Below are positions 8,285 through 16,430 of a stretch of 64,000 nucleotides of DNA, one piece after another (the stretch's first letter is position 1; every line of letters starts with the position of its first letter). Source of the stretch: Nocardioides terrigena (GTDB taxonomy: Bacteria > Actinomycetota > Actinomycetes > Propionibacteriales > Nocardioidaceae); the NCBI RefSeq assembly GCF_003047265.1, contig NZ_PZYY01000008.1, forward strand, positions 1-64,000, given 5' to 3'. A model generated the notes under the pieces. It saw nothing but the letters and a program-made list of their open reading frames with translations, did not search any database and had not been told where the DNA came from. The position numbers and the translations under genes are program-made.

Positions 8285-8902
8285 ATGTCCACGGTGAGCA
8301 CCGAACCCGCCGTGAGTCCCGCCGAGTTGCGCGCGCGCCTCATCGAGCAGGCCGCGCGCATCCTGGGCGAGGAGGGCCCCTCGGCCCTCTCCGCGCGCCG
8401 GCTCGCGACGGCGGCCGGCACGTCCACGATGGCCGTCTACACGCACTTCGGGTCGATGGCCGGGGTCGTCGACGAGGTCGCGACCGAGGGCTTCCGCCGC
8501 CTCATCGACCATGTCGACGCGGTCGGCACGTCCGACGACCCCCTCGCCGACCTGCGCCGGATGGCCGGGGGCTACCGCGACAACGCGCTGGAGAACCGGC
8601 ACCTGTTCGGCGTGATGTTCGGGGCGATCAGCCTGGGCGGCTTCCACGGCCGGGGCGCGGACCCGGAGGTGTCGCTGGCGGCCTTCGACCAGATCGTGTC
8701 CGGCATCGAGCGCGCCATGGCGGCCGGCGTGCTGCGGGAGGGCGACGCCCGCGCCGTCGCCGCGCAGTTCTGGAGCGCCCTGCACGGCTACGTGATGCTC
8801 GAGCTCGCCGGGATGGACCGGGTGGTCGACGACTCGGAGCGGACCGTCCTGTGGCCCATGCTGGCGCACCTCCTGGAGGCCCTCGCTCCTGCGCCTCGCT
8901 AG
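8285..8902 (+). CDS. TetR family transcriptional regulator
   Basis: This regulator (205 aa) has an N-terminal helix-turn-helix at about residues 15-62 (ARILGEEGPSALSARRLATA…TSTMAVYTHFGSM) and a C-terminal ligand-binding/dimerisation domain ending in LAHLLEAL. It probably represses itself and the divergent carotenoid oxygenase through the operators at 8242-8278. The ATG at 8285 sits six bases after TGTGAT, suggesting a leaderless message. The stop TAG is embedded in the promoter of the following VanZ gene. Confidence 0.9.
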   Translation: MSTVSTEPAVSPAELRARLIEQAARILGEEGPSALSARRLATAAGTSTMAVYTHFGSMAGVVDEVATEGFRRLIDHVDAVGTSDDPLADLRRMAGGYRDNALENRHLFGVMFGAISLGGFHGRGADPEVSLAAFDQIVSGIERAMAAGVLREGDARAVAAQFWSALHGYVMLELAGMDRVVDDSERTVLWPMLAHLLEALAPAPR

Positions 8903-8905
8903 CCT
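8900..8905 (+). promoter_or_regulatory. -10 box of a leaderless promoter for the VanZ-like gene
   Basis: TAGCCT is followed by six bases and then GTG at 8912. The first three bases are also the TetR gene's stop codon. Confidence 0.5.
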
Positions 8906-8911
8906 CGCTGC

Positions 8912-9478
8912 GTGACCATCGGCGGGACGGGCGTGATGCTCCTGGGCTGCCTGCTCTCCTTGGTCGTCTTCGTCGGCCTCGCCCGCCTGCTGCGACCGCG
9001 TCTGGGTCCGGTGACGTCGGTGGCGATCGCCGGCTTCTGCTGGACGGTCGTCTGCATCGGGATCCTGACCCTCATCCCGGCGCAGTGGGGGATCGGGGTC
9101 GTGCCGGTCGACGAGGCGCAGACGACCTGCTCGCTCGACTACGGCGGCCCCGCCCCGGACGGGTTCTGGATCCTCCCGGGCAGCCAGCGGCTGCTCAACA
9201 TCGCGGTCTTCGTGCCCGCCGGCGCCCTGTGGGTGCTGGCCGTCGCCCGCTGGCGCACCCGCTGGGTGCTGGCTCCGCTCGGCCTCGCCGCGCTGGCGCT
9301 CTACTCCCTGCTCATCGAGGCGACACAGCTGGCCGCCTCGCGGATCGGCCGGGCCTGCGACGTCACCGACATGGTGGACAACATCGTCGGCGTGCTCCTC
9401 GGGGGGCTCCTCGGCGTCGTCCTCGCGCTGCTGCTGCGCCCGTGGGACCACCGCCCCCGACCTACGCTGGGGGCATGA
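8912..9478 (+). CDS. VanZ-like membrane protein
   Basis: This integral membrane protein (188 aa) has about five hydrophobic segments. The VanZ-family pattern is visible: a polar RLLNIAVFVPAGA before one helix, SLLIEATQL in the next, and RACDVTDMVDNIVGVLLGG near the C-terminus. VanZ gives low-level teicoplanin resistance in enterococci. Chromosomal homologues in actinobacteria have no assigned role. The GTG start is supported by a -10 box six bases upstream. The stop overlaps the ATG of a small downstream gene (ATGA). Confidence 0.8.
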   Translation: MTIGGTGVMLLGCLLSLVVFVGLARLLRPRLGPVTSVAIAGFCWTVVCIGILTLIPAQWGIGVVPVDEAQTTCSLDYGGPAPDGFWILPGSQRLLNIAVFVPAGALWVLAVARWRTRWVLAPLGLAALALYSLLIEATQLAASRIGRACDVTDMVDNIVGVLLGGLLGVVLALLLRPWDHRPRPTLGA

Positions 9479-9609
9479 CATTCCTCATCCTGCTGGTCCT
9501 CGTGGTCGGTGCCGTCTACGCCTACCGCAACCGCGTCAGCCTGCTCGCGAAGATCCTCGGGCAGCCCGAGTCGCGCATCGAGCGGCGCATCAACGGCCCC
9601 AAGCGCTAG
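9475..9609 (+). CDS. Small single-pass membrane protein (44 aa)
   Basis: This short gene is coupled to the VanZ-like gene by a 4-bp ATGA overlap. The product begins MTFLILLVLVVGAVYAYRN, a hydrophobic N-terminal helix, followed by a basic cytoplasmic tail (ESRIERRINGPKR). No family is recognised. Overlap with a real gene, a strong membrane helix and coding-like third-position GC support it. Confidence 0.6.
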   Translation: MTFLILLVLVVGAVYAYRNRVSLLAKILGQPESRIERRINGPKR

Positions 9610-9665
9610 CCACCGGACCCGCCCTGCCTCGCCCCGGGTGTGCCCCCGGGCGCTCGACCACGTCC

Positions 9666-9671
9666 TAGGGT
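9666..9671 (+). promoter_or_regulatory. -10 box, possible leaderless promoter for the aminotransferase
   Basis: TAGGGT is followed by seven bases (GAGGCCC) and then the ATG at 9679. The GAGG could alternatively serve as a ribosome-binding site. Confidence 0.4.
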
Positions 9672-9678
9672 GAGGCCC

Positions 9679-10752
9679 ATGCCGCAGAACCCCCAGCCCC
9701 GCCGCAACGTCGGCCAGATCCCGACGTACGTGCCCGGCAAGCCGCCGACGCCCCGCCCCGGCCTCACGACGTACAAGCTGTCGTCCAACGAGAACCCCTA
9801 CCCGCCGCTCCCCGGCGTGGTCGAGGCCGCGACCCGCGCCGCGGAGGCGATGAACCGCTATCCCGACATGGGCAACAGCGCCCTGTACGACGCGCTGTCG
9901 GCCAAGTTGGGCGTCCCGACGTCCGACCTCGCGGCGGCCACCGGCAGCGTCGCGCTGATCTACCAGCTCCTCAACGCCCTCTGCGACCCCGGTGACGAGG
10001 TCGTCTACGCCTGGCGCTCGTTCGAGGCCTACCCGATCGCGGCCACCGTCGCGGACGCGACCAGCGTCCGGGTGCCGGTGCTCGCCGACGGTCGCCACGA
10101 CCTCGACGCGATGGCCGCGGCGGTCACCGAGCGCACCAAGGTCGTCATCGTCTGCACGCCCAACAACCCGACCGGCCCGGCGGTGTCGCAGGCCGAGCTC
10201 GACGAGTTCCTCGCCAAGGTCCCCTCCCACGTCGTCGTCGTGGTCGACGAGGCCTACCTCGAGTTCGTGCGGATGGACGACGCGGTCGACGGCGTCGCGA
10301 CGTACCGTGCGCACCCCAACGTCATCGTGACCCGCACCTTCTCCAAGGCCTACGGGCTCGCGGGCTTCCGGGTCGGCTACGCCATCGCGCAGGCTCCGCT
10401 GGCCGGGGCGCTGCGCTCGGTGTCGCTGCCCTTCGGCGTCTCCTCGGTCGCCCAGGCCGCCGCCATCGCCTCGCTGGAGGCGGAGGCCGAGCTGCTCGAG
10501 CGGGTCGACGCGCTCGTCGCCGAGCGGACCCGGGTGGTCGACGGGATCCGGGCGGCCGGCTGGGACGTGCCCGACGCGCAGGGCAACTTCGTGTGGTTCG
10601 GCCTCGGCGAGCGGACGACCGACTTCGCGGCCGCCGCCGACGAGCTGGGCATCGTGGTGCGACCGTTCGCCGGCGAGGGGGCGCGCGTCACGATCGGGGA
10701 GACCGAGGCCAACGACCGGGTGCTGGAGCTGGCGCGGACGTTCCCGCGCTGA
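9679..10752 (+). CDS. pat: Aromatic/histidinol-phosphate aminotransferase (HisC2/Pat-like)
   Basis: This fold-type I PLP enzyme (357 aa) transfers amino groups between glutamate and aromatic 2-oxoacids or imidazole-acetol phosphate. It closely recalls mycobacterial HisC2/Pat: LSSNENPYPPLPGV near the N-terminus, NRYPDMGN, CTPNNPTGP, VDEAYLEF and the PLP lysine in RTFSKAYGLAGFRVGYA. ATG 9679 was preferred over the in-frame ATG at 9640 because a -10 or Shine-Dalgarno-like stretch directly precedes it and the homologous N-terminus matches. No other his genes are nearby, which favours the aromatic role. The stop is immediately followed by a family C repeat. Confidence 0.88.
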   Translation: MPQNPQPRRNVGQIPTYVPGKPPTPRPGLTTYKLSSNENPYPPLPGVVEAATRAAEAMNRYPDMGNSALYDALSAKLGVPTSDLAAATGSVALIYQLLNALCDPGDEVVYAWRSFEAYPIAATVADATSVRVPVLADGRHDLDAMAAAVTERTKVVIVCTPNNPTGPAVSQAELDEFLAKVPSHVVVVVDEAYLEFVRMDDAVDGVATYRAHPNVIVTRTFSKAYGLAGFRVGYAIAQAPLAGALRSVSLPFGVSSVAQAAAIASLEAEAELLERVDALVAERTRVVDGIRAAGWDVPDAQGNFVWFGLGERTTDFAAAADELGIVVRPFAGEGARVTIGETEANDRVLELARTFPR

Positions 10753-10832
10753 GCTTGCTGGCCGAAACGTCCGCTTGCTGGCCGATGTGTCGGCCAGCAA
10801 GCGTCGAGGTCCCCGCTCAGGCGGGGACTTCC
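10753..10832 (-). repeat. Palindromic repeat family C, copy 2
   Basis: This copy is reverse-complementary to the one inside pabB (1113-1190), with the two hairpins in the same order. Family relation is clear over about 78 bp. It fills the convergent gap after pat and extends into the MFS gene, encoding that protein's last residues (EVPA) and its stop codon. Both neighbouring genes therefore end at or in the element. Confidence 0.8.
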
Positions 10833-12100
10833 ACCGGGACCCGGTCCATCGCCCGGAACGACGGCACTCGCGTCGGCGCCATCGTCGTGACGAGGTACGC
10901 CGCGCCGGCGATCAGCAGGGCCGGCGAGACACCGAAGGCGGTCACGGCCAGGCCGCCGAGCACGCCGCCCAGCGGCATCAGCGACCAGCAGATCGCGGTG
11001 TTGAGCGACGAGACCCGCCCCATCAGCGGCGCCGGGATCCGCTCCAGGATCACCGCGCCGAGGATCGGGTTGAGGAACCCCGACGCCGCGCCGGCCACCA
11101 CCGTGACGGCGAAGACCGCCCACAGCGGCGACTCCAGGGCCATCACGACGAAGCGCGGCGCCCCCGCGATGAGGAACGCGACCACGTAGGTCCGGTAGCG
11201 CGGCAGCGTCTCGCCCCACCGGGCCGCGGACAACGCGCCCAGGACCGAGGCCCCGCTGAAGGCGGCGAACATCGCGCCGAGCACCTCCACCCCGGCGCCG
11301 GACTCCTTCGCCCAGACCGGCGCGAGCACCGCGACGTACGTCTGGTCGACGAGGTTGGTCACCGCGACCATCAGGCAGATCGCGACCAGCACCGGCTCGG
11401 TGCGCAGGAAGTCCCACCCCTCCCGGAGCTCGGTGAGGTACGACGTCGCGCGGACGCCGGTGGCCGTCCCTGCGCTCGGCACGGGCCGGCCCATCCCCGT
11501 GGTCGAGAGCGCGAAGACCGCGAAGGACAGCAGGAACGACGCCGCGTCGACGTACAGCGCGTTGGCGGCCCCGAACCCGGCGACGAGGAACCCGGCCAGC
11601 GCGGCCCCGGCCATCGTCGAGGTGCGCTCGACGGCGCTGCCCAGCCCGGTCACCCGCTCGAGGGAGACCCCGGCGACCCGGGCGATCTCGGGCGTCATCG
11701 CGGACTTGCCCGCGTCGCCCGGTCCCCGCAGGGCGCCGGCGACCGCGACGATCACGAGCAGCAGGGGGAAGGTCAGCGCTCCGAGCTGGTGGAGCAGCGG
11801 GATCGAGCCCACCACGAGGGCGGACCCGAGGTCGCAGACCAGGGTGACCCGACGCGGTCCGACCCGGTCGAGCAGCGGCCCGCCGAGCGCCTTGAAGAGC
11901 ACGAGCGGGGCGATCTCGGCGGCCGCGACGAGGCCGGTCTGGGTGGCCGAGCCGGTGGTGGACAGCACGAACCACGGGATCGCGATCATCGAGACCCGGG
12001 TGCCGATGAAGGAGATGCCCTCGGCCGTCAGCCCACCGACGAGCGGCGCCCGGCGGGCGGGTGTGGTCGTGGTCGTCGTGCCGGTGGTCGGGTCGCTCAC
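10817..12100 (-). CDS. MFS transporter (MFS_3/EntS-like exporter)
   Basis: This inner-membrane secondary transporter (427 aa) has about 12 hydrophobic segments. The loop between helices 2 and 3 reads GGPLLDRVGPRRVTLVCD. Layout and length match the MFS_3 group, which includes drug and siderophore exporters. The GTG start at 12100 overlaps the stop of the ArsR-type gene (GTGA), so the transporter is probably controlled by that regulator and works as an efflux pump for its effector. The final codons and stop are supplied by a family C repeat. Substrate unknown. Confidence 0.85.
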   Translation of the reverse strand: MSDPTTGTTTTTTPARRAPLVGGLTAEGISFIGTRVSMIAIPWFVLSTTGSATQTGLVAAAEIAPLVLFKALGGPLLDRVGPRRVTLVCDLGSALVVGSIPLLHQLGALTFPLLLVIVAVAGALRGPGDAGKSAMTPEIARVAGVSLERVTGLGSAVERTSTMAGAALAGFLVAGFGAANALYVDAASFLLSFAVFALSTTGMGRPVPSAGTATGVRATSYLTELREGWDFLRTEPVLVAICLMVAVTNLVDQTYVAVLAPVWAKESGAGVEVLGAMFAAFSGASVLGALSAARWGETLPRYRTYVVAFLIAGAPRFVVMALESPLWAVFAVTVVAGAASGFLNPILGAVILERIPAPLMGRVSSLNTAICWSLMPLGGVLGGLAVTAFGVSPALLIAGAAYLVTTMAPTRVPSFRAMDRVPVEVPA

Positions 12101-12672
12101 CCGTCGGTCCCTGCGGGGTCCGTCCCGAGGGCGCCGGGGCGGGGGAAGGCGTTGAGGTTGACCGAGAAGGGCGCCGCGTCCTCCGCCTCGCTGCTCTCCG
12201 TCTCCTCGATGACGCGAACCAGGGCCTGGACGAGCTCGTCGGCACCGGAGGGAGTGAGGGGGATCTCCCAGTCGCTCAGGGTGCCGACCGACCGCCACTC
12301 CTGGGGCAGGAACCGCAGCTCCGCGACCGCCGACCGCAACCGGTCGCCGTACAGCAGGGCGACGGTGGTCAGGTAGGCCTCGACGTCCTCGTCGCTCGTG
12401 CCCTCCCGGCGGAAGTCAGTGCGCGTGGCGTCGTGCGCGGCCCGCCACCACCGGTCGCGCCCGGTGCCCCGCTCGGGGTCCTCCTCGATGAAGCCGTGCT
12501 GGGCGAGCTGGCGCAGGTGGTACGACGTCGCGCCGGTGTTGAGGCCCAGGCGCTGGGCCAGGGAGGTGGCCGTCGCCGGCCCCTCGGTGCGCAGCAGGCC
12601 GAGCATCCGCAGTCGGACGGGGTGGCTGAGCGCGCGCAGGCCGGCGATGTCGGGGGAGATGGAGGAGGCCAT
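12097..12672 (-). CDS. ArsR-like winged-helix regulator
   Basis: This protein (191 aa) has an N-terminal winged helix: ALSHPVRLRMLGLLRTEGPAT, then GLNTGATSYHLRQLAQHGFIEE as recognition helix and wing. A longer C-terminal region may sense a ligand. The family usually represses an adjacent transporter, and the MFS gene follows with a GTGA overlap. A -35/-10 pair (TTGCAA-N17-TAGCCT) ends six bases before the ATG, suggesting a leaderless message. A small palindrome TTTGCAAA overlapping the -35 box could be its operator. Confidence 0.85.
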   Translation of the reverse strand: MASSISPDIAGLRALSHPVRLRMLGLLRTEGPATATSLAQRLGLNTGATSYHLRQLAQHGFIEEDPERGTGRDRWWRAAHDATRTDFRREGTSDEDVEAYLTTVALLYGDRLRSAVAELRFLPQEWRSVGTLSDWEIPLTPSGADELVQALVRVIEETESSEAEDAAPFSVNLNAFPRPGALGTDPAGTDG

Positions 12673-12678
12673 GGGATC

Positions 12679-12707
12679 AGGCTAGGACTGCCAAGAGTCA
12701 TTTGCAA
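12679..12707 (-). promoter_or_regulatory. Promoter of the ArsR-MFS operon
   Basis: On the minus strand TTGCAA (12707-12702) is separated by 17 bases from TAGCCT (12684-12679), followed by six bases and the ATG at 12672. This is the best-formed -35/-10 pair seen in the window. Confidence 0.6.
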
Positions 12708-12732
12708 ACACTTCTTTGCTATCCGCTCCCGG

Positions 12733-12808
12733 ACAAGTAACGCGGTGTTGGTCGGACGGGACGAGGCATCGACGCCACGTCTCGAGTGACTAACACCGCG
12801 TTACTTGT
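12733..12808. repeat. Palindromic repeat family B, copy 1
   Basis: Outer arms of 17 bases (ACAAGTAACGCGGTGTT and its complement) are perfect. The inner part is a degenerate version of the copy at 30554-30627. It lies between divergent genes (ArsR and the hydroquinone-reductase-like gene), so terminator function alone cannot explain it. Confidence 0.85.
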
Positions 12809-12872
12809 GGCGTGGGGCCTGAGGGCTGGCGTGACAAGATGGTTGAGACGGCAACGATCGGGGAGATCTGCG

Positions 12873-13847
12873 ATGGGCGACACCGTGACCAGCACGACGT
12901 ACACCGCGAAGGGCAAGCCCTTCGAGCGGGACATGGACTACATCAGCGACCGGATCCTGGCCGGCGAGCGGTCGGCCGACCCCGACGACCGCGGCCCGCA
13001 GGACGTGCAGGTGTGGCCGGTCGAGCCCGGTCGCTACCGCCTCGTCGCCGCCAAGGCGTGCCCGTGGGCCAACCGGGCGATCATCGTGCGCAACCTGCTC
13101 GGCCTCGAGGACGTGATCTCGTGGGGCGCCCCCGGCCCGACCCACGACCAGCGCAGCTGGACCTTCGACCTCGACCCCGACGGTCGCGACCCGGTGCTCG
13201 ACATGACGCACCTGCAGGAGGCCTACTTCAACCGGGTGCCCGACTACCCCAAGGGCATCACGGTGCCCGCGATGGTCGACGTCGCGTCGCGCGCCGTGGT
13301 CACCAACGACTTCCCGCAGATCACCCACGACCTGTTCTTCGAGTGGCGCGAGCACCACCGCCCCGACGCCCCCGACCTGTGGCCGGCCGACCTCCGCGAG
13401 GAGATGGAGACCGTGATGAAGCGGGTCTTCACCGAGGTCAACAACGGCGTCTACCGATGTGGCTTCGCCGGGTCGCAGGAGGCGTACGACGACGCGTACG
13501 ACCGGCTCTGGGTCGCGATGGACTGGCTCGAGGAGCGGCTGACCGACCGTCGCTACCTGATGGGCGACGCGATCACCGAGGCCGACGTCCGGCTCTTCAC
13601 GACGCTGGCCCGCTTCGACGCGGTCTACCACGGCCACTTCAAGTGCAACCGCGCCAAGCTCACCGAGATGCCGGCCCTGTGGGGTTACGCCCGGGACCTC
13701 TTCCAGACGCCCGGCTTCGGCGAGACGATCGACTTCGAGCAGATCAAGCAGCACTACTACGTCGTGCACACCGATGTGAACCCCACCGGCATCGTCCCGC
13801 AGGGTCCCGACCCGGACGTCTGGCTCGAGCCGCACGGACGCGGCTGA
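12873..13847 (+). CDS. Glutathionyl-hydroquinone reductase-like protein (xi-class GST, YqjG/ECM4 family)
   Basis: This thioredoxin-fold reductase (324 aa) has the catalytic motif AKACPWANR near residue 59 (nucleophile Cys) and the family-specific HFKCNRAKLTEMPALWGYARDL region in the helical domain, cut short here. Members reduce glutathionylated hydroquinones. Actinobacteria generally use mycothiol, so the physiological thiol is uncertain. ATG 12873 has a GGGAGAT ribosome-binding site. The longer in-frame start at 12786 was rejected because it begins inside a palindromic repeat. Confidence 0.85.
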   Translation: MGDTVTSTTYTAKGKPFERDMDYISDRILAGERSADPDDRGPQDVQVWPVEPGRYRLVAAKACPWANRAIIVRNLLGLEDVISWGAPGPTHDQRSWTFDLDPDGRDPVLDMTHLQEAYFNRVPDYPKGITVPAMVDVASRAVVTNDFPQITHDLFFEWREHHRPDAPDLWPADLREEMETVMKRVFTEVNNGVYRCGFAGSQEAYDDAYDRLWVAMDWLEERLTDRRYLMGDAITEADVRLFTTLARFDAVYHGHFKCNRAKLTEMPALWGYARDLFQTPGFGETIDFEQIKQHYYVVHTDVNPTGIVPQGPDPDVWLEPHGRG

Positions 13848-13875
13848 CGCACGCCGCCGCCGGGGCCCAGCCGGC

Positions 13876-15132
13876 TCAGGGAGTGGCGGTGGTCGTCGGC
13901 TCGGTCGGGGTGGCCGTGTCTGTCGGCGTCGGCGTCGGGGTCGGGGTCGGGGTCGGCGTCTCGGTGGGCGTCGGCGTCGGGGTGGGCGTGGGTGTGGGCG
14001 TCACCGGGGGCGGCGGAATCAGCCCTTGGACGAACGCCGAGATCGACGGGCCGTCCTTCGTCCACGCGAGCCGTGCGGCGTACAGGGCGCGCTTGCCGAC
14101 GTCCTCGTAGTCCTGGTGGCCCTGGTAGGACTGGTAGCAGGGCAGGTTGGTCCCCTTGCAGACCCAGCCGTGGAAGAACATCCGGTTGGCCGCGGTGTCG
14201 GTCTCGGGCAGGTAGTCGGCACCGCCCGGTCCGCAGACTCCGGTGTTGCGGCGGTTGAGCAGCGCGTGGCCGCGGGTGCCCTGCCAGTCCCGCTTGAGGA
14301 AGTGCGACCGGCGCCAGATCGTGCGGTAGCGGCAGTCGCCGTAGTCGCCGCGCGAGGTGATCAGGTAGTGCCACTGGCCACGCCTGACCATGACCGGGTT
14401 CTCGATCACGCCACTGTCGCGGATCAGCTCGCGGCTGCGGCCGAAGGTCGCGGTCCCGGCGGCGTTGAGCCGGATCAGCCGGATCGTCGAGGGTGTGCCC
14501 TGGGTGCGGTAGAGCAGGAAACGGCGGCCGTCGGGGGCGACGTACGAGGAGGGGTCTATGACGCCGCGCCGCGGCAGGCCGACGCGGCCCGGCACCTGGT
14601 CGAAGGCCGGGATCGTCGTCGAGTAGTCGGGGCACACGAGCGGCTTGTTGCCGAGCACGGTGAACGTGGACGACAGGTCGGGGGCGGTCGCCACCCCGAT
14701 GCAGCGGTCCTGGTCGTGGGGGAGACCGCGGGAGGGCATCGTGAAGTAGGCGACGTAGCCGTTCGGCGTCTGCTCGATCTCCGGCCCCCAGACGCCGGCG
14801 TACTTGGCCCACGTCGGCCGACCGTTGAGGACGTCACCCCCGCGGGACCAGTCGCCCCAGTCCTCCTCGGCGCGCGCGGCCCGGCCGCGGAAGCCGGTCG
14901 CGGCGCCGTACCAGCGCTCGCCGTCGCGCACGACGCTCGGGTCGCCGAAGTCGCGGTCCCAGATCAGCGGCCGCGGGGCGGTCGCGGCCCGGTCCGACGT
15001 GCCCGGGCGGGCCTCGCGGGCGTCGCGGGACTCGTCCGCCGAGGCGCTCGTCGAGCCGGGTACGGCGAGCAGTGCGGGCAGCGCCACCAGCGCGGCGAGC
15101 GCGCCGGTCCAGCGGGTCAGGTGACGTGGCAT
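13876..15132 (-). CDS. Secreted GH43-like beta-propeller protein with Pro-Thr tail
   Basis: This exported protein (418 aa) has a signal peptide (RWTGALAALVALPALLAVPG, cleavage near ASA). Three acidic residues match the GH43/arabinanase catalytic layout: Asp in FGDPSVVRDGERWY, Asp in GVIDPSSYVAPDG and Glu in GVIENPVMV. Paired Cys residues and GPGGAD lie in the C-terminal half. The last 45 residues are a Pro-Thr repeat, resembling a cell-wall spacer, with no anchor after it. The GGGGAG ribosome-binding site decides the ATG at 15132. The next gene upstream is a paralogue (15205-16263). The polysaccharide substrate cannot be told. Confidence 0.75.
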   Translation of the reverse strand: MPRHLTRWTGALAALVALPALLAVPGSTSASADESRDAREARPGTSDRAATAPRPLIWDRDFGDPSVVRDGERWYGAATGFRGRAARAEEDWGDWSRGGDVLNGRPTWAKYAGVWGPEIEQTPNGYVAYFTMPSRGLPHDQDRCIGVATAPDLSSTFTVLGNKPLVCPDYSTTIPAFDQVPGRVGLPRRGVIDPSSYVAPDGRRFLLYRTQGTPSTIRLIRLNAAGTATFGRSRELIRDSGVIENPVMVRRGQWHYLITSRGDYGDCRYRTIWRRSHFLKRDWQGTRGHALLNRRNTGVCGPGGADYLPETDTAANRMFFHGWVCKGTNLPCYQSYQGHQDYEDVGKRALYAARLAWTKDGPSISAFVQGLIPPPPVTPTPTPTPTPTPTETPTPTPTPTPTPTDTATPTEPTTTATP

Positions 15133-15204
15133 GTGGAAGGTCTCCCCTTGCAGGCTGACCCTTGATACCCCGGCGACCCAGGGGGAGGGCAAGTCCCCGC
15201 GCGG

Positions 15205-16263
15205 TCAGCGCCAGGACGAGACGGTCGGTACGCCGCCCGGCCACGCCAGCTCCGCGGCGTACATCGGGCGCCGCGACCCGAGCGTGGAGCGCTTCTTCAC
15301 CAGGTCGACACCGGCCGGGCACTGCCGTCGCTCGCACGTCCACGCGTGCAGGAAGAGCCGCAGCCGCGATCCCCGCGGCACCGCGCTCACGTCGGCGCCG
15401 CCCGGGCCGCAGAGGCCGCTCGTCGCCCGGTCGAGAAGGACGCCCTCCTCGGCCGCAGACCAGTCGAGCAGGGAGGCCGACCGGCGCCAGACGGTCCGGT
15501 AGGAGCAGCGCCCGAAGTCGCCCTGCGACAGCAGCATCACGTAGCCCTCGGGTCGCTTCACGACCACCGGGTTCTCCAGCACGCCGTCGCGGCGGAGCAG
15601 CTCCGCCGACGGCCCGGCGACCCGGATGCCCGACCGGGTCAGCGGCACCACCCGGATCGACGACGGGATGCGGTCGGTCTTGTAGAGGAGGTGCGTGCGC
15701 CCGTCCTCGACGAACAGCGACGGGTCGATCACCCCGGCACGCGGCAGGGAGCGGTCGGGCTGGGGCACGTCGTCGCCGGCGGCCGGGGCCTTCGCGTACG
15801 ACGGGCAGACCAGCGGTCGGCTGCCGACCGGCACGAAGCCGCCCAGCACCGAGCGGGAGCGGGCGACCCCGATGCAGCGGCCGTACTCGCCGATCCCGCG
15901 CACCGGGGCGGCGAAGTAGAGCAGCCACCAGCCGTCGACGCGGGCGACGTCGGAGGCCCACACGTCGCCGTTCGCGTGGGACCAGGAGGGGAGCCGGACG
16001 AGCCCGCGCCCGGCCGCCCGCCACGCGCCGCGCGGCCGGTCCGAGACGGCCCGGGGGACGAGGCTGCCGGTGGAGAACCCGACGTACCCCGATCCCAGCA
16101 CCGCCACCGCCGGGTCGGCGAAGTCACCGGTGAGGACGGGACGCGGCCGGTCCGGCGCGGCCGACGCGGCCGCGGAGGCGGTCGCGGTGGAGCTCGCAGG
16201 GGAGACGAGGGCGGACGTCATGGCCAGGAGGAGGGCGACCAGGACGGCCGGGGGTCGGAGCAC
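15205..16263 (-). CDS. Secreted GH43-like beta-propeller protein (paralogue)
   Basis: This exported protein (about 352 aa) shares its architecture with the neighbour at 13876-15132: Asp in TGDFADPAVAV, Asp in GVIDPSLFVEDG, Glu in GVLENPVVV, then SYRTVWRRS, LCGPGGADV and YAAELAW. It lacks the Pro-Thr tail. A hydrophobic leader (LRPPAVLVALLLAMTSALVS) is followed by an Ala/Ser-rich cleavage region. The GTG at 16263 is chosen because it puts the leader at the N-terminus. An internal ATG at 16221 would cut it. The 72-bp spacer suggests the pair is co-transcribed and arose by tandem duplication followed by strong divergence. Confidence 0.7.
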   Translation of the reverse strand: MLRPPAVLVALLLAMTSALVSPASSTATASAAASAAPDRPRPVLTGDFADPAVAVLGSGYVGFSTGSLVPRAVSDRPRGAWRAAGRGLVRLPSWSHANGDVWASDVARVDGWWLLYFAAPVRGIGEYGRCIGVARSRSVLGGFVPVGSRPLVCPSYAKAPAAGDDVPQPDRSLPRAGVIDPSLFVEDGRTHLLYKTDRIPSSIRVVPLTRSGIRVAGPSAELLRRDGVLENPVVVKRPEGYVMLLSQGDFGRCSYRTVWRRSASLLDWSAAEEGVLLDRATSGLCGPGGADVSAVPRGSRLRLFLHAWTCERRQCPAGVDLVKKRSTLGSRRPMYAAELAWPGGVPTVSSWR

Positions 16264-16299
16264 CGGGAGATCCAAGCACGCCGTGATCGAGTGGCCCGA

Positions 16300-16328
16300 T
16301 TGGCGCCCGCGCTGGCCTCCTCGATACC
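16300..16328 (+). promoter_or_regulatory. Candidate promoter of the 2-oxoacid dehydrogenase operon
   Basis: TTGGCG and GATACC are separated by 17 bases, about 100 bases before the first ATG, leaving a long leader with an AAGGAG ribosome-binding site. Confidence 0.35.
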
Positions 16329-16430
16329 GTGCGGGCACCATGTGGTCGGGGTCACACACGCCCGCGACCGCACCGAGCCGTCGGCGATCCCGGTGACCCC
16401 GAGACGCTGCTAGCCGCACGAAGGAGTGCC

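Noticed and set aside
12786..12872. Longer N-terminus for the hydroquinone-reductase-like protein
   Set aside because: The added codons begin inside a palindromic repeat. The ATG at 12873 has a good ribosome-binding site and matches the family start.
13888..14002. GT-rich tandem repeat resembling a minisatellite
   Set aside because: It is the coding sequence of the Pro-Thr tail of a secreted protein. The repetition is explained at protein level.
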